A stretch of 64,000 bases of DNA from Diphasiastrum complanatum (lineage: Eukaryota > Streptophyta > Lycopodiopsida > Lycopodiales > Lycopodiaceae), in contig CM055107.1 of the NCBI GenBank assembly GCA_029204225.1, forward strand, positions 7,102,873 to 7,166,872, read 5' to 3'. Position numbers and translations under genes: made by a program. Each line of letters begins with the position of its first letter. The stretch's first letter is position 1. The notes under the pieces are model-generated. The model had not been told where the DNA came from, searched no databases, and worked only from the letters and a program-made list of their open reading frames with translations. Of this stretch, positions 47,830 through 60,364 are shown piece by piece.

Positions 47830-48620
47830 GGGTTCAGACGGTAGTCCATGGCTACATGACCCTTCTTGTGGCAGTGGATACATTCAATTTTTGGATTGAG
47901 CCAATGCGTATCAACTGTGTGCCCATCGCGTCTGCATCTCATGCATGTCTTATTTTCTCCACTTTGTTGTTTCGACCTCCCTTTGTTCTTCCACTTGCCT
48001 TTGCTGGTCCCCTCTGCTTGCTGATCATGATCATGCCTTTGATTCGACTCTCTCTTAGGCTTGAATTGTTTCTTGGATTTTTCTTTGTTGCCGTAGAGGG
48101 CTTGGTCAGAACCATCCTTGTGATCAAGGTGCTCTCTTGCCTCGACTTCCTCTCAAATTTTGACGATTTCCTTTTTGAGGGTCATGGTAGGATCTTTCGC
48201 GAGCAAGGTTGTGGTTGTCTAAAATGATCTGGGTAAAGCTTTCAACACGTAAGTGAGCTGTTTCTTAGCTGACACTGCATTCTATGCTCCAATTTTATGT
48301 AGTGATAGAAATAGGTCCTTCATCTTCCTCACAAAAGAAGTGAGGTCTTTCCCATCCCACTGTAGATTTGTCAGCTGATCTTCCAGCATCATTATTTGAC
48401 TTCTTGATTTCATTTGAGATCTCGTGGGCAGTGTATCCCACATCTTCTTAGCTTTGGAGAGTGTAGCTAGGTCAAGTGTGAGACTATCTTCGATGGATGA
48501 AGATAGCAAGGCTACTGCCTTGTCATTTTTCTCCCTCCATTCGCGTAGCTCTTTACCTGATGTTGTAGGCATCTCTTCTGTGCCATCCACCCAAGGGAAT
48601 AATCCTTCAACCCTTGACTA
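47830..48620 (-). pseudogene. Element E gag
   Basis: WVDGTEEMPTTSGKELREWR, SSSIEDSLTLDLATL, MLEDQLTNLQWDGKDL and, in another frame near 47870, a knuckle CIHCHKKGHVAMDY in which the last Cys is Tyr. Frameshifts lie between 48282 and 47950. Confidence 0.8.
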
Positions 48621-48813
48621 TCAATGATGTCTTAACTTTTCCATGCTAGAAAGTTAGATCCTAATGAATCCAGAATTGAGCATATCTTGGATTGTATGCT
48701 ACTGATTGAAGCCATTGCTTTTGAAGTGTGTTCTCTTGTTGATGGTTGTTTGTTTGAATGCTTGGCCTCTTGGATCTGATAGCCTTTTGGCTATGTCAGA
48801 TTATGACAAGGTA

Positions 48814-48826
48814 GGCTCTCATACCA
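48814..48826 (-). other. Element E primer-binding site
   Basis: The minus strand reads TGGTATGAGAGCC, one mismatch from consensus, one base from the LTR. Confidence 0.78.
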
Positions 48827-48827
48827 C

Positions 48828-49761
48828 TGATGCGAATCAGTGTCACAAACGCGAAACAATTCGGATGGATTTCAGATATGATTGCTGGGCACTGCCGGCT
48901 ATATCATTCGTACAATCCTCTAGAATGTAGACAGACACTATTGATCTATGTTTTTAGATTAATACAACATTCAACAAAATTCAACCAGTGTGCAGAACCA
49001 ATAAAATGAGTGAATGATACAAAAGCGATGGCGAACAACAATTCATTCAAGATCAGACAAAATAAGAGTGATATGTGCATAATGGCTACAATATCATCTA
49101 TTGAACTTCTCATTTTTTTCATGCGCTCTATGACAAGCCCACACAGCGCGTTGGCGTGAGAGAAGCGATACTCTCCCATGAGTAATGTCTCGCTTACTAG
49201 TGGACTTCTTGGATCTCTGTGGATCCTGCTTACAAAAAACCTGTCTTGCTTGCAGGCGGACTTCTATTCTCTATTCTGTCTATGTGTCTTGCTTACTAGC
49301 ATTAGACTTGTTGTATTATGCATTATCCAAAAAGTATATAGTCACGTCATGTAACTTCTAGATTAAAGTGATTAAACATCTACAACTAATCATGAATTAC
49401 AAGAGTGGCAGATTAGCCATGACTTAGAGTGCATTTGCTGATGTCATGATATCAGATCAAATATCTGTACTTCTGTGTACTTGCATGATCTTCTTGATCT
49501 TTTTGGAGCGTGAAGGTAAAAAAAGTGTCACGAAGATTTTTGTATCACTTGGAGTCATTTGACTTTCGCGTCGTCTGCCTTTCTCCCGCTGTATTGCAAA
49601 AAATTCTCTTTCGCAGATTTTTCGCGTTTGTGTCTTTTTGTTAGGGTGTTCGCAAACATTTTCGCTTTGAGTCTTTTGACTTTCGCCTTCGCGAACATTT
49701 TCGTCAGAGTGAGGGCTGAAAGCTAGCAAAGCTTTGGTAATAGAAACATTTTGTTTCTTCA
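48828..49761 (-). mobile_element. Element E 5' LTR, about 934 bp
   Basis: TGATGCGAATCAG...TTGTTTCTTCA on the plus strand. Its right end is shared with the partial LTRs ending at 8954 and 39374. It is rich in TTTCGC words near 49570-49700. Confidence 0.78.
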
Positions 49762-50732
49762 CACATTGCACTATACTTTCGATATTGCCACATATTAACT
49801 GTAATTAGGACAATAATCAATAATTATACATGTACATTGTATTTTACTAAAAAAAGCAATAAACAAACCTTCCAATCACATCCTCTTGGAAATTCCTGCC
49901 ACAATTTGTCTTGGTCGAATTTTACATCCTTTGCATTGCTTACACTCACAATATATCTTTTCGTCATACTCTTTTTGATACTAATATCATGTAATAAACA
50001 TAAGAATGGTTAGCTTGTTGATGCAAAAAATGATTTGCATGAGAATTAATCTGCTCTCAAGTTTTTGATAATTAGAAATATATAGTAGCGTAGTTCTATG
50101 TTGAGGTCAAGTGCCAGAACTTGATGACAATTATCCTCCACTAAGTACTACTCGATCAATCATTTGAGCTTTTTTTTTCGTGATTTGCTTTTTTCATAAG
50201 CTTCCATTTTTTTTAATTTTTCGAAATCTCATGGAGGCTTTGTGCTTTGAGCATTCACAAAAAAAAAAATGTCGTATGCAACATACAATGCTACATGTCC
50301 ATATCATAAGTACATATTATTTCATAATAATACAGTATAAATACTTGTTTTGGGACATTTCTTCAGCAGATGACATATTCGTTGGTTGACCACAATAAAA
50401 ATATTTGATCAGTAATATATGAACAACGTTAATATGAAATCTTAATGAACACATGAAATTTACAGAATACAAATTACATACAAGGCATTCACTTGGAAAT
50501 TAATGATAGATTTCTAACAAGACCAATTGAGCACTGGAGGTTTGCAAAATAACCAAATCAATCAAGACTAGCCTCGGATTTAGGCTATAGTAAGTGCATC
50601 TAAATTGACTATGTTTCAATTACTCCTAGAATCACTATGATCAAGCAATCAAAGCAATCTTAAATGTTTGCAGGATAGCAAATCACTTCATTGTCATTCA
50701 ATTAACTATGTAGATCATCAAAATTGCTCAAA
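49762..50732. other. Intergenic DNA, nothing recognised
   Basis: AT-rich, no gene or element ends supported. Confidence 0.45.
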
Positions 50733-50985
50733 ATATATTCTAAATCTTGATTGATCGATGTTTACTTTCTTTAAATAAACAACATCATCCACTATTTCTT
50801 CAACTCAAATCTTGAGTTGAGTGAACTCCTAGCACTTGTGCATTCAACACAATACATTTATTTGTTAAAAATGATGGAGATCTAGGATCTAGGATCAACT
50901 CGAATATGCAATCTAGGATTGTCCCTGGTCAGAAATAGATCTTAACTCTACCATCTTATGTGAATTTACCATCGATGCATGTGGT
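50733..50985 (+). repeat. Direct repeat, left copy (about 253 bp)
   Basis: Repeated at 51424-51675: TAAATCTTGATTGAT.GATGTT, TAAATAAACAACATCATCCA, TGATGGAGATCTAGGATCTA and TTACCATCGATGCATG in order. About 438 bp of unassigned DNA lies between. Confidence 0.85.
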
Positions 50986-51423
50986 CCACCGTTGCACTTC
51001 CCGATTGCTCTTTTATCTTTGACCAAGAATTGATAGAATCCTTGCATAAAGCTTCAAAAATTCTATTGAGGTTAGTCTCGTGACATTGTTTGGTTACCAA
51101 TTTGAAATGTCATTTTGTAACTTTGGCCTAGCAAGTCACTAGAAAATTTTAATAACTAGAGGTAACATAAAAATTTGAAATAATATGCTCAACCACTACT
51201 ACTAGTCTAAGAATATTATGATTATTTCATATCTTCAAACAATGTTTTTGATAGGAGCATGTAGGTTGACTGATAAAGGCCTGTCGACTATGATCAAACT
51301 TTTGCCTTTGCACACTTGCATGAGATTCAAAACAATCGTTGCAAGTGTCTCATGACCATTACCTTATGCCATGGAAGGTTTGGATAGATCAACATTGATG
51401 ACCTACTAACGATGAACAAAGAG

Positions 51424-51675
51424 AATATTTTCTAAATCTTGATTGATTGATGTTCACTTTCTTTAAATAAACAACATCATCCACTATTTCTTCAACTTGA
51501 ATCTTGAGTTGAGTGACCCTCTAGCACTTGTGCATTCAACACAACACATTTATTTGTTAATAATGATGGAGATCTAGGATCTAGGATCAACTCAAATCTG
51601 AAATCTAGATTGTCCATGGTTAGAAATAGATCTTAACTCTACCATCTAATGTGAATTTACCATCGATGCATGGTC
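51424..51675 (+). repeat. Direct repeat, right copy
   Basis: Partner of 50733-50985, start to start 691 bp, about 93% alike by eye. No TG...CA ends or primer site. Confidence 0.85.
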
Positions 51676-51901
51676 TATTGACTTCCATATATGAGATCAA
51701 GAGGATTGGTCTGGGCCATTTTCTACTTCAAGAAGGATTGTGGAAGGATGAACAACTTTCAAAGAAGCTTAAAATAAATTGAAGGCGCCTTCAACCTGAA
51801 AGCGTCTCTAGTGGAATGGAGTCCTTTTAAGAAGCCGGAGATGATAATTTAAATGGCAAAAACTCTTGCTAAACTATATTGTATTGCTAAACTATGTTTT
51901 T

Positions 51902-52265
51902 TTTGTTTGGAAGACACATGACCGCGGCCGAGTACAAACAAGGCTACGATCATGGATATGCCGGCTTTTATGGAATCCCATGAATTGTGTCCAATCGTAA
52001 ACTCTTAACCTTTATTGTGTTGTGATTGTTTACTTTGTGGTGTACAAGTAAGTTTAATCTCAAATTAATTGAATCTTTGATTCTATTTTGCGTTCGTGAT
52101 ATAGAGGAGAATATTGAGGAGGAAAATGTGGAAGAGAGAGTGAAGAGGAGTTTGAAGATGTGGACACCAACGTAAATCTACAAGACGAAGGAAGCGAGGA
52201 GGAGGAAGTGATGATAAGTAGAACTTCTAAAATTGAATGTAAGGCCTTGTAGAAGGCAATGGATG
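51902..52265 (+). pseudogene. Decayed copy of exons 2-3 of the 313-aa gene
   Basis: Shares with 37408-37810 GGAAGACACATGACCGCGGC, GAGTACAAACAAGG, CCAATCGTAAACTCTTAACC (donor) and the acidic exon to GATGTGGACACCAACGTAAA. It has deletions in both exons and reads ...GTGATGATAAG at the end. Exon 1 is absent. Confidence 0.85.
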
Positions 52266-52339
52266 AAGGGGGAATTAATTCTCTCATCAATGTACTCTTT
52301 TGAAATCAATATAATGTTTTGTTACTAAATCATTCTTGC

Positions 52340-52520
52340 AAAAATGTTGAATGCATATATTTTTAGTTCATGAATGCAAATGTATAGTCTATTGAATGCA
52401 CATTTATTGAATGCAAATGTATCTATTGATGAATTCAATGCAACGTATAGTCTATTGAATGCACAACTATTGAATGCACATGTATCTTTCGATGAATTCA
52501 ATGCAATGTATCTATTTTAG
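52340..52520 (+). repeat. Tandem ~80-bp AT-rich repeat
   Basis: TATAGTCTATTGAATGCACA, TATTGAATGCA.ATGTATCT and GATGAATTCAATGCAA.GTAT recur twice. Confidence 0.7.
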
Positions 52521-52945
52521 CACATGATTTGCATGCTAGAATGCACATTGGAAAGTAATGGAAAGCACAATGGAAAGTAATGGAAATCACAATACAATGC
52601 ATCAATAGATAACACATTAAGCTATCAACTAAATATCAAATGAACCAAAATAAATGTGAATTTACCTTTACCATTGTATCTCCATTGTTTTGCAATCTTT
52701 GTTCTTCCTTTTGCATGCACTTGATCTTTCAATCCTTTGCAATGAAAGCTCTTTTTCCATTTTTCATATCCAAGCCTACATCACAAACAAAAAAGATCTT
52801 AAAACTTATACTAAAGGATTATGATCTCAAAACAAATACAACTAACATTCATCAATGGACTAAAAACACAAAACACTATCAATATCCATAAAAAAACTAT
52901 CAATATTCTCACTCACATTCACCCCCATCTCATCCTCACTACCAT

Positions 52946-53109
<164 letters not shown>

Positions 53110-53190
53110 AAAAAAAAGTCGACATCTAGATTAGGAGTGAACCACATTTTGGTTCAGTCGACAAAAAAAAAATTTGGTCAAAAAAATTTG

Positions 53191-53640
53191 TGCGGATTAT
53201 CCACGCAAATTCCAGAGAGCTAGGGCCATGGATACCGTGTTGATATAAACAAAAATTTATCCACAGCCCCAACTCTTTGGCTTTTGCATATAAAAAAAGT
53301 TCGCGTGGATTATCCATGCGTGGATAATTTGCCACGCAATATCCATACGAAAGCTGAGCCTAATTTTTTTGCATCTTACTATGGCGTAAAATAATCCACG
53401 CATGGATAATCCATGCCAAAGTCAAATTCCCCTTTCCGGGTTTGGTCATCGGAGCCCAACTGCCAGTTGTTGGAGTTGGCGTGGAAGATTTACGCGTGGA
53501 TAATCCATGCAATTTGAATTTCATGGTCTCCGATGAATTATGGATAGCTATTGCCGGAATTGATAGGTGCGTGGAACATCCATGTGTGGAAAGTCCACGC
53601 AACCGTATCCACGCGTGTATCCATGCCAATCCACAACTAT
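53191..53640. repeat. Palindrome array 4
   Basis: More than a dozen CGTGGAT/ATCCACG/ATCCATG motifs, including GCGTGGATTATCCATGCGTGG (53323-53343), AATCCACGCATGGATAATCC (53394-53413), TTTACGCGTGGATAATCC (53489-53506) and TATCCACGCGTGTATCC (53606-53622). Longest of the four arrays, about 0.9 kb downstream of the decayed 313-aa gene copy. Confidence 0.78.
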
Positions 53641-54009
53641 ATCCACATGAAATTTGTTTGGGCCATGTGACCTCCTTTGTATTGTGCGTGGATATTTGTG
53701 TGAATATTTACTTTTTGTGTTATTGTGTGTAGCCCATCACTAGGTCAACCGTGCTCACTGGAATGGTGACCAAAACTCTCTGAAACACATTTCTCTCTAT
53801 TTGGTGACGTCACTCTGTCTGCTGCTTTGAGCAACCAGTTTCAAGGATCAATTTGGCCCAAGGATGACCAAGAAAGGTGCCTTCTAGCCTTACTTAGGTC
53901 CTTCCAAAGGTTTTACTTGCAAAATGAACTAGAACTTCGTAATGAAGTTTCTTAATGAAGAACCACTAACTTTAAAAGTCAGGTCCCTTCAATGGGTTTC
54001 AAATTGAAG
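53641..54009. other. Spacer, nothing recognised
   Basis: No coding or element features. CCATCACTAGGTCAACC near 53735 has CACTA, but no matching terminal repeat was found. Confidence 0.4.
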
Positions 54010-54675
54010 ATTGTAAAAGAAAATGAAGAGCCCTATGCACTTCTTTGCCCTTCAGGCCCACTTCACTTGAATCCAATGGTCTCCCTAGATCTGATGGCCC
54101 ACGTTGCTCCTCCTTGACCATTGATCACGCTAGATCTAGATCCAACTATTCTGGCTATTTGGCCGTGTTGAACTTTGCAATTCCATACACCGACGCCCTC
54201 CAGCCGCTATAAGTCCCCTTCAGTTGGGCGCTCGCAAGCTGCCCGGAGTCCTCCATGCGCGACTACTCTCTTTTCTCCATCTTTCTGATTTCCAGCATGT
54301 TTTACAGCCTTATCATCCCATTCTGATGCGATTATGGAGCATTTTTTATTCCTTCTAACCCTCTAGTTGGCTGCGCCTTGCCTATGTGCCCTCGGTGAAA
54401 TTATCATATCACGATTTTAGTGAGAATATACTACAAACAGTTGATTTTTCCAACAACTGATTTTTGCCAAGAAACCCTTCTCAGCTCTTTCTCAAGCAAT
54501 TCACGACCTTGCTCTTGTGAAGGAACTTTTTTCAATTCCTACCATCCGGACCACCTACACCTCGTACGGTATCCTTTTTCCAGAAATACTCTAAGTGTTG
54601 TTTTTCCTGGTGAAAGATGCTGAACCGGATCGTGCATACCTGCATGACCTTGCTACTCTGAAACCAAGTTAAAAT
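54010..54675 (-). mobile_element. LTR-retrotransposon leader fragment related to 6240-6933
   Basis: Non-coding blocks shared with 6240-6560 (TGCCCTTCAGGCCC, CCATACACCGACGCCC, CCAGCCGCTA). It ends near ACTCTGAAACCAAG, a degenerate primer site on the minus strand. Confidence 0.55.
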
Positions 54676-55070
54676 ATAGATAGGATCTAGTGTAGTATAC
54701 AGATCACATCAATCTATCACCATAGCCACTCCTCCCAAGCTCTCAAAGATGACACAACAAAAGTTAAGTGTCTTACAAAGAAAACTATACATATACCAAA
54801 AGCCCTAACATGCATGGGCGAGATACTCTAAGTGTTGTTTTTCCTGGTGAAAGATGCCAAAAATGGCTCCACTGGATCGTGCACACCTACATGACCTTGT
54901 TGCTCTGAAACCAAGTTAAAATACAGATAGAATCTAGTGCAGTATACAGATCACATCAATCTATCATCATAGCCATTCCTCACAAGCTCTCAAAGATGAC
55001 ATGACAAAAGTTAAGTGTATTACAAAGAAAACTGTACATATACCAAAAGCCCCAATATGCATGGGCTTGA
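54586..55070 (+). repeat. Tandem duplication, ~240-bp units
   Basis: ATACTCTAAGTGTTGTTTTTCC begins both 54586 and 54823. Shared to CATATACCAAAAGCCC and CATGCATGGGC. The second unit has an extra ~12 bp near 54860. Confidence 0.9.
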
Positions 55071-55551
55071 CAAGTGTCAACACATTGAAATAGGCACATG
55101 TTTGACTAATCGGCCCAACGTGGGCTAAAATACTGACAAACCCAAGACATGCCCCTGTGAGTATAGCATAAATCGTCAAAGATATACTGTATAGGCTGAT
55201 TGTCCCTATGTGTGGTTACTTGGCTAACCTAAGTAGCCAGCTACAGGACAAATGCCCACATTGATAAGTCAATGATGGGTCACGTCCTAGTCACAATTGA
55301 ATACAACAAATCTAATTAACTGTACACTATTACAATATCACATTTGAAGCTTACATGAAATGTATATCGGATTAACTTTGATTTCTAACTGAAATGTAGT
55401 AGGAAGTATAGATAGAAAAATAGCATACAAGGATGAGTAGTGAAGCATCAAATCAGAGTCAATAGTTATTTTGTGTCTCTTTATTCTTGCCTTCATTGGA
55501 TCCTTTGCTCATGTAACTCATTACATTAGCTTTATGCTTTGGACCAAATAG
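55071..55551. other. Non-coding, nothing recognised
   Basis: Lies downstream of the NPF pseudogene stop. No feature supported. Confidence 0.4.
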
Positions 55552-56335
55552 TTATATGCTACTACTGCATGATTTATGGGAATCTATAATATTAGATGCT
55601 AATAATGATATTGATGATATTGGTGATGATGTTTCTTGTGTGCAGTGATCGCTTGGTAATTGCTTATAAGTGTACCAATTTGCAACCGCTAAAAAAATGC
55701 AAAAATTGATAGCACTTGTGATGGCCAATGTCCAGTAGAATTTGTCTAGATGAGCCTTGTTGAGATTGTCCACAATCCAACTATTGTGGTGGCTTCCATG
55801 CCCAGTTACACTTACAATGATAGTGATGATCAAGCTAGTAAGAAAGTTTCCCACACCCATCACTGAGATGTAGAGTGCAAAACCCATGCTCCTCATGTTG
55901 TCCAATGTGACAAGATCTCCAAAGATGGAGAAGTACACCATTTTTCAAGTATTGTAACTTCTGTAGAAGCATATAAGTGATCATCAAACTAACATTGTCC
56001 CTATGCCAACTTGCGCCCAACAATTGAATAAATTTGTGAAGTGTTGTTGCTAGCAAAAGCAAAGACATAACTACTAGAGCACATAACATACATACCCAAA
56101 AGGGAAATGCACGTGCAAAGTTTTGTGGAATGTGTATTGATCATTATTCTCGGCTCTGTTGGTAAGTTTAGTGATTGGTGATATTTCATGGTTGCCTCCA
56201 TTAATGCATCCTCCCTTTCTATTCTATCTCTTGTCATCATCCCCGACTTTGTTGCTGGAGTGACTGACGATCTGAAGTGTTTGCCTTTAAGCTCCATTGA
56301 TGCATCCTCCATATGATCCATTTTCTCACTGAGAA
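55552..56335 (-). pseudogene. NPF (NRT1/PTR) transporter C-terminal fragment, copy 1
   Basis: The minus frame 55941-55552 reads NMRSMGFALYISVMGVGNFL, TSLIITIIVSV, NSWIVDNLNKAHLDKFYW and AITSAINFCIFLAVANWYTY, i.e. the last two membrane helices and the DNLN.AHLD..YW signature of proton-coupled nitrate/peptide transporters. Upstream (56321-56001) is a segment DASMELKGKHFRSSVTPATK also present in copy 2, which resembles the SVDLKGxP start of NPF proteins only loosely. Most membrane helices are missing and the frame changes near 55990 and 55945. The plasma-membrane transport role is lost. Confidence 0.8.
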
Positions 56336-56350
56336 TATGGGTTGAGAAAA

Positions 56351-56352
<2 letters not shown>

Positions 56353-56399
<47 letters not shown>
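56353..56399. repeat. (CT)n microsatellite, about 47 bp
   Basis: Follows GAGAATATGGGTTGAGAAAAG; the duplicate at 58546 follows nearly the same text but is much longer. Confidence 0.96.
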
Positions 56400-56400
<1 letters not shown>

Positions 56401-57437
56401 GACACTCATACAATATTTGGTGTCTAGTGTCATTCATAGCAGGATGCACACTCTATGTCTATAGAGCCAATACTCATCTTTTATAGAATACTTTTTCCAT
56501 CCAAGTCCTTGTTGCTTCTTTAAATCCTCAACATGGTTTGATGGGCTTTTGGATTCTTCATCCTCACCATTGTTTGATGGGTTGTCCTAAGTCCTAAATA
56601 CCATATTGGGCAAATCTAGACTTCTATTTTGGACTTTCTTCCAAATGACAGAGAAATAAGGTCTTCCTTACATTTTTCTCTTTAGGACAACTTTTTGATT
56701 TTCCTTTGAAGTTTTATTACTCATCTTGAATCATGTACAACTTTGAAGGGAAAGTCAATATATTATCTTATCAATAATTTCAAAATTCTAAGCTTAAAAG
56801 CCAATACCTACGAGTTTTTTTTTTTTGTTATGGTCGTTGAATGTATCATAGGGCATCACATGGAGAAGAAATATGTGATGTGAAATTTGCATTTGATCAT
56901 TAGTGCTAGTATTGAGACATGCCTCACCCCTCATGCTGGTTGCTGTTTCACACTGTTAGGACGCTCTCCTCTAGAATTTTACAGCTTCCAAAACCATCTT
57001 CTACAAGAAGAGAACAGTCACTTTCAGACTGTAAACCCTAGCTTCAAAAAAGAGAATGATTGCTTGAGCTTTGCTCAGACTTTCCCTTAGCTTCTTCTTG
57101 CAGTTGCACACCTCCCTGAGGTCGCCCTACTACTGGAAATCTGATGCTTCGATCCGTTTGTCAAACGGTATCCTATTGAATGCACACTGACTGCAAGCAC
57201 CAAGCAGCCTTCCTTCGGAATTTCAAAATTCCGTTGTGGTGAGGTTCTGATTCAGTCGACAACTCTAGTCTCTGAATCCTCACATAGTCTCAAAATCAAC
57301 AAGCTTCTGTGTGCTAGATTCTATGCACCAGTGCTTATCTTTCCATCTTCAACCCGTCATAAACCCTGAACTCTCAGAAGACTGTTCTCCCGAAGCTCTC
57401 TTCAACGGCGACGTTGTACTGTGTACACTCCCTATAC
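56400..57437 (-). mobile_element. Probable leader of a minus-strand LTR element
   Basis: No gene. It ends at a primer site at 57438-57450, so at least its right part is LTR-element leader. The left border is not defined. Confidence 0.4.
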
Positions 57438-57450
57438 AGCTCTGATACCA
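57438..57450 (-). other. Primer-binding site
   Basis: AGCTCTGATACCA, minus strand TGGTATCAGAGCT. The DNA to the right (from about 57451) should be an LTR but lacks a clear TG start. Confidence 0.65.
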
Positions 57451-57888
57451 ACTTAGAATTTGCTTTGAACAGGAATATAGATCATGCTACACAGTAATAC
57501 AGATAGAAAACACTCTCCACATCAAGCTCACATAGTTTTATAAATAGTGCTGAGAAAGTTAGGAAGTAGCTAGAAGTGACTTTTGAGGAAAGACAAGGAG
57601 ATAAAAAGTTAGCACATATAATTAAGCTAACACAAGAAGCCAAACCACATAAGTATATCAACACATGGTGAAAATATGCAGGTACTTAATTTGTCTTCCA
57701 AAAAGAGATGCAGATCAAAAGCATATCTCTCATTAAGAGTTCAAATATGTGTCATGCTATTTTGTATCCATAAAACAAAAAATATACACTTTTCTTAAAT
57801 GAGTGCATTTTTTCTACATCACAGAACAATGAAAACAAACTGAAAGATTCGGATATTCTACAACGAGAATGAAAAGATTTCAGAATTG
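57451..57888. other. Unassigned, possibly LTR
   Basis: Adjacent to the primer site. No border or ORF is supported. Confidence 0.3.
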
Positions 57889-58530
57889 CTACATAATGTT
57901 GTAGATATTCATGAGTTGGAGGGCAAAAAAATCCATGCACTCAAGTTCCTCTCTCACCAGCGAGTAGATTATGAAATCGTCCGGTAATGACCCAGATGTG
58001 TCTCTGCAATGTAGGCTCCTACAAGAGCTGAAATAGTGGAGACACCAAGGAGATTGTTTACATTCTTGGCTAAAGAAGCTAGATTCAAATGCAAACCCTG
58101 GGAAAAATATGTGACAAGATTTTAAAAAATGGAGAACTACACCATTTTTTTTTTCCTGTAGAAGCATATAAGTGATCATCAAACTAACGTTGTCCCTATA
58201 CCAACTTTGCCGAACAATTGAATAAATTTGTGAAGTGTTATTGCTAGCAAAAGCAAAGACATAGTTGCTAGAGCACATAACATATGTACCCAAAATGAAA
58301 ATGCATGTTCGAATTTTTGTGGAATGTGTATTGATCATTATTCTCGGCTCTATTAGTATGTTTACTGATTGGTGATCTTTCATGGTTGACTCCATTAATG
58401 CATCCTCCCTTTCTGTTCTATCTCTTGTCATCATTCCCGACTTTGCTACTGGAGTGATTGACGATCTGAAGTGCTTGCCTCCAAGCTCCATTGATGCATC
58501 CTCCATATCCATTTTATCACTGAGAATATG
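57889..58530 (-). pseudogene. NPF transporter fragment, copy 2
   Basis: Shares with copy 1 DASMELGGKHFRSSITPVAK, SGMMTRDRTEREDALME and YVFAFASNNTSQIYSIV. Beyond it (58100-57985) another frame reads GLHLNLASLAKNVNNLLGVS, TISALVGAYIAETHLGHYRT, the second/third-helix region of NPF proteins (AKNV.N..G......LG...AD..LGRYRT). It thus keeps an N-terminal piece where copy 1 keeps the C-terminus. The 207-codon open frame itself is not the NPF frame throughout. Confidence 0.7.
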
Positions 58531-58542
58531 GGTTGAGCAAAG

Positions 58543-58670
<128 letters not shown>

Positions 58671-58749
58671 GCACCTTAAATGAATATTTTATACAGCCTC
58701 AAGGCACTCTTAAATGAATTTTTCACTTTACTTTCTTATAAGGTACCAT

Positions 58750-59152
58750 TTTCTATTTTTTAAGATAATAAGACACCCTTAGAATGCTCATGCATCTCAA
58801 ACTTTATATATATAGAAATTAAAATCAAATCTCATGGAAGGCCCTATGGAGGGGCCTTCTTCTATACTTAATGTATGTTTTTTACAAGGGTTTTTTGAAT
58901 TTTTATGGTTTTTTCTCTGATTTTTGCAATCTGCTCCTCAAATGCTACTTTTGTAAGATTATACTTTATATTCTTGCAATTGGCCTCAAACAACCATTAT
59001 CTAGTCATAATGTGTCTACTTAGATCGTACATAAATCAGCATGTTGGGAATAATAATAGAATCTCCAATTTGTACAAATTTGATTGGATATAATTTTTTA
59101 ACTCTTATATAAGTCCTCATATATCATGGAAGCTTAAAAATACTTTTGTTTT
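58750..59152 (+). repeat. Direct repeat, left copy, with GGGGCC hairpin
   Basis: Repeated at 59707-60070 (AAGATAATAAGACACCC, TTTATATATATAGAAATTAAA, CAACCATTATCTAGTC, TAATTTTTTAACTCTTATA). The stem AAGGCCC...GGGGCCTT lies at about 58838-58857. AT-rich and non-coding. Confidence 0.85.
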
Positions 59153-59706
59153 CAACATGCTTTTGTGCACGCGCACACAAAAATGCGCATAAAGCCCTTG
59201 GCCACTTGACGAAACATAACATTCCATGTATTGACAAGACATAACATGCCCTTGGTCATAACATGCCATCAATTGATTGGAATTTCAATCTTTCAAATGT
59301 ATGTGGAACTAGACTTGACTCTTCATTGTGTTATCAAAGACTTAAATTTGTCCCTCAATTGATGGCAATTTACTCCCAAAAAACTTCAATTTTCAGCACT
59401 TTTCGGCACTTCACATGAGTAGCTTTAGGTGCACGTATATATCTCAATAGGACTCCAAATTTAATTTCTTTTATAGACATATTTCTATGGTCATAAAAGA
59501 TTTTTGAAAGTAGATAGCCAAAGAAAGGGTTGTAAAAAACACCTAAAAAAGAGTTGCAACTTTTTAGCACCTTTCAATAATTTTTAAGAATTTTCAGCAC
59601 TTGACAATGGGTAATCTTAGATGCACTTATCTATTTCTACATAACTCCAAATTGAAAAAAAATTTAGAGACGAGTTTGTATAGTCATATAATACTTTTTA
59701 AACCAC

Positions 59707-60070
59707 TTTCTATTTTAAGATAATAAGACACCCGTAGAATAATCCGAGCATGTCAAACTTTATATATATAGAAATTAAAATCAAATCTCATGAAAGGCCC
59801 CCGTTGAGGGGCCTTCCCCTATACATAATGTGTGTCTACTCAGATGCTACATTTGTACAATTATGCCTTTATATTCTTGCAATTGGCCTTAAACAACCAT
59901 TATCTAGTCCACAATGTGTCTCTTTATATCTTACATAAATCAACCTGTCCAAAATGAATTTGGGGATAATAATAAAATCTCATTTTTTTCTACAAATTTC
60001 ATTGCATATAATTTTTTAACTCTTATAAGCCCTCATAGACTATAAAATCTTTAAAATACTTTGTTCTCAT
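59707..60070 (+). repeat. Direct repeat, right copy
   Basis: Partner of 58750-59152, start to start about 957 bp. The stem reads AAAGGCCCCC...GGGGCCTT. A trace of the stem region also occurs at 39989-40010. Confidence 0.85.
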
Positions 60071-60277
60071 GGATGGAATGTTGAAAATTATCTGCATAAC
60101 TTTTTTAGAAATTTTGTGACACAACATTATCGACAATACTGGGTATTTGTTAACCCATACTATGAATATAATGGCTCGTTTTCTTGTCTCGCCACTACCA
60201 TGGCTCAACAAAAAGACTTGTCATTATCTAGTCCATAATTGCCAAGAAAACAACTATTTATAAATCGTCAACTTAAA

Positions 60278-60280
<3 letters not shown>

Positions 60281-60360
<80 letters not shown>
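60281..60360. repeat. (CT)n microsatellite, about 80 bp
   Basis: Perfect CT run. Confidence 0.97.

Positions 60361-60364
<4 letters not shown>

Larger units (their letters stand above)
47268..49761 (-). mobile_element. Copia element E, 5' half
   Basis: Minus-strand copia with 5' LTR 48828-49761, primer site 48814-48826, gag and zinc knuckle (about 48620-47830) and protease to GAG-pre-integrase (47580-47268). Truncated at 47268 against element D, at the Leu before the expected LWHRR. Same gag family as plus-strand element F. Confidence 0.82.

Noticed and set aside
53735..53760. CACTAGGTC as a CACTA terminal inverted repeat
   Set aside because: No matching inverted partner (TAGTG end) near any other palindrome array.
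57889..58512. 207-codon ORF as an intact gene
   Set aside because: The NPF-like residues lie in another frame, so the open frame is not the transporter frame; kept only as a pseudogene locus.
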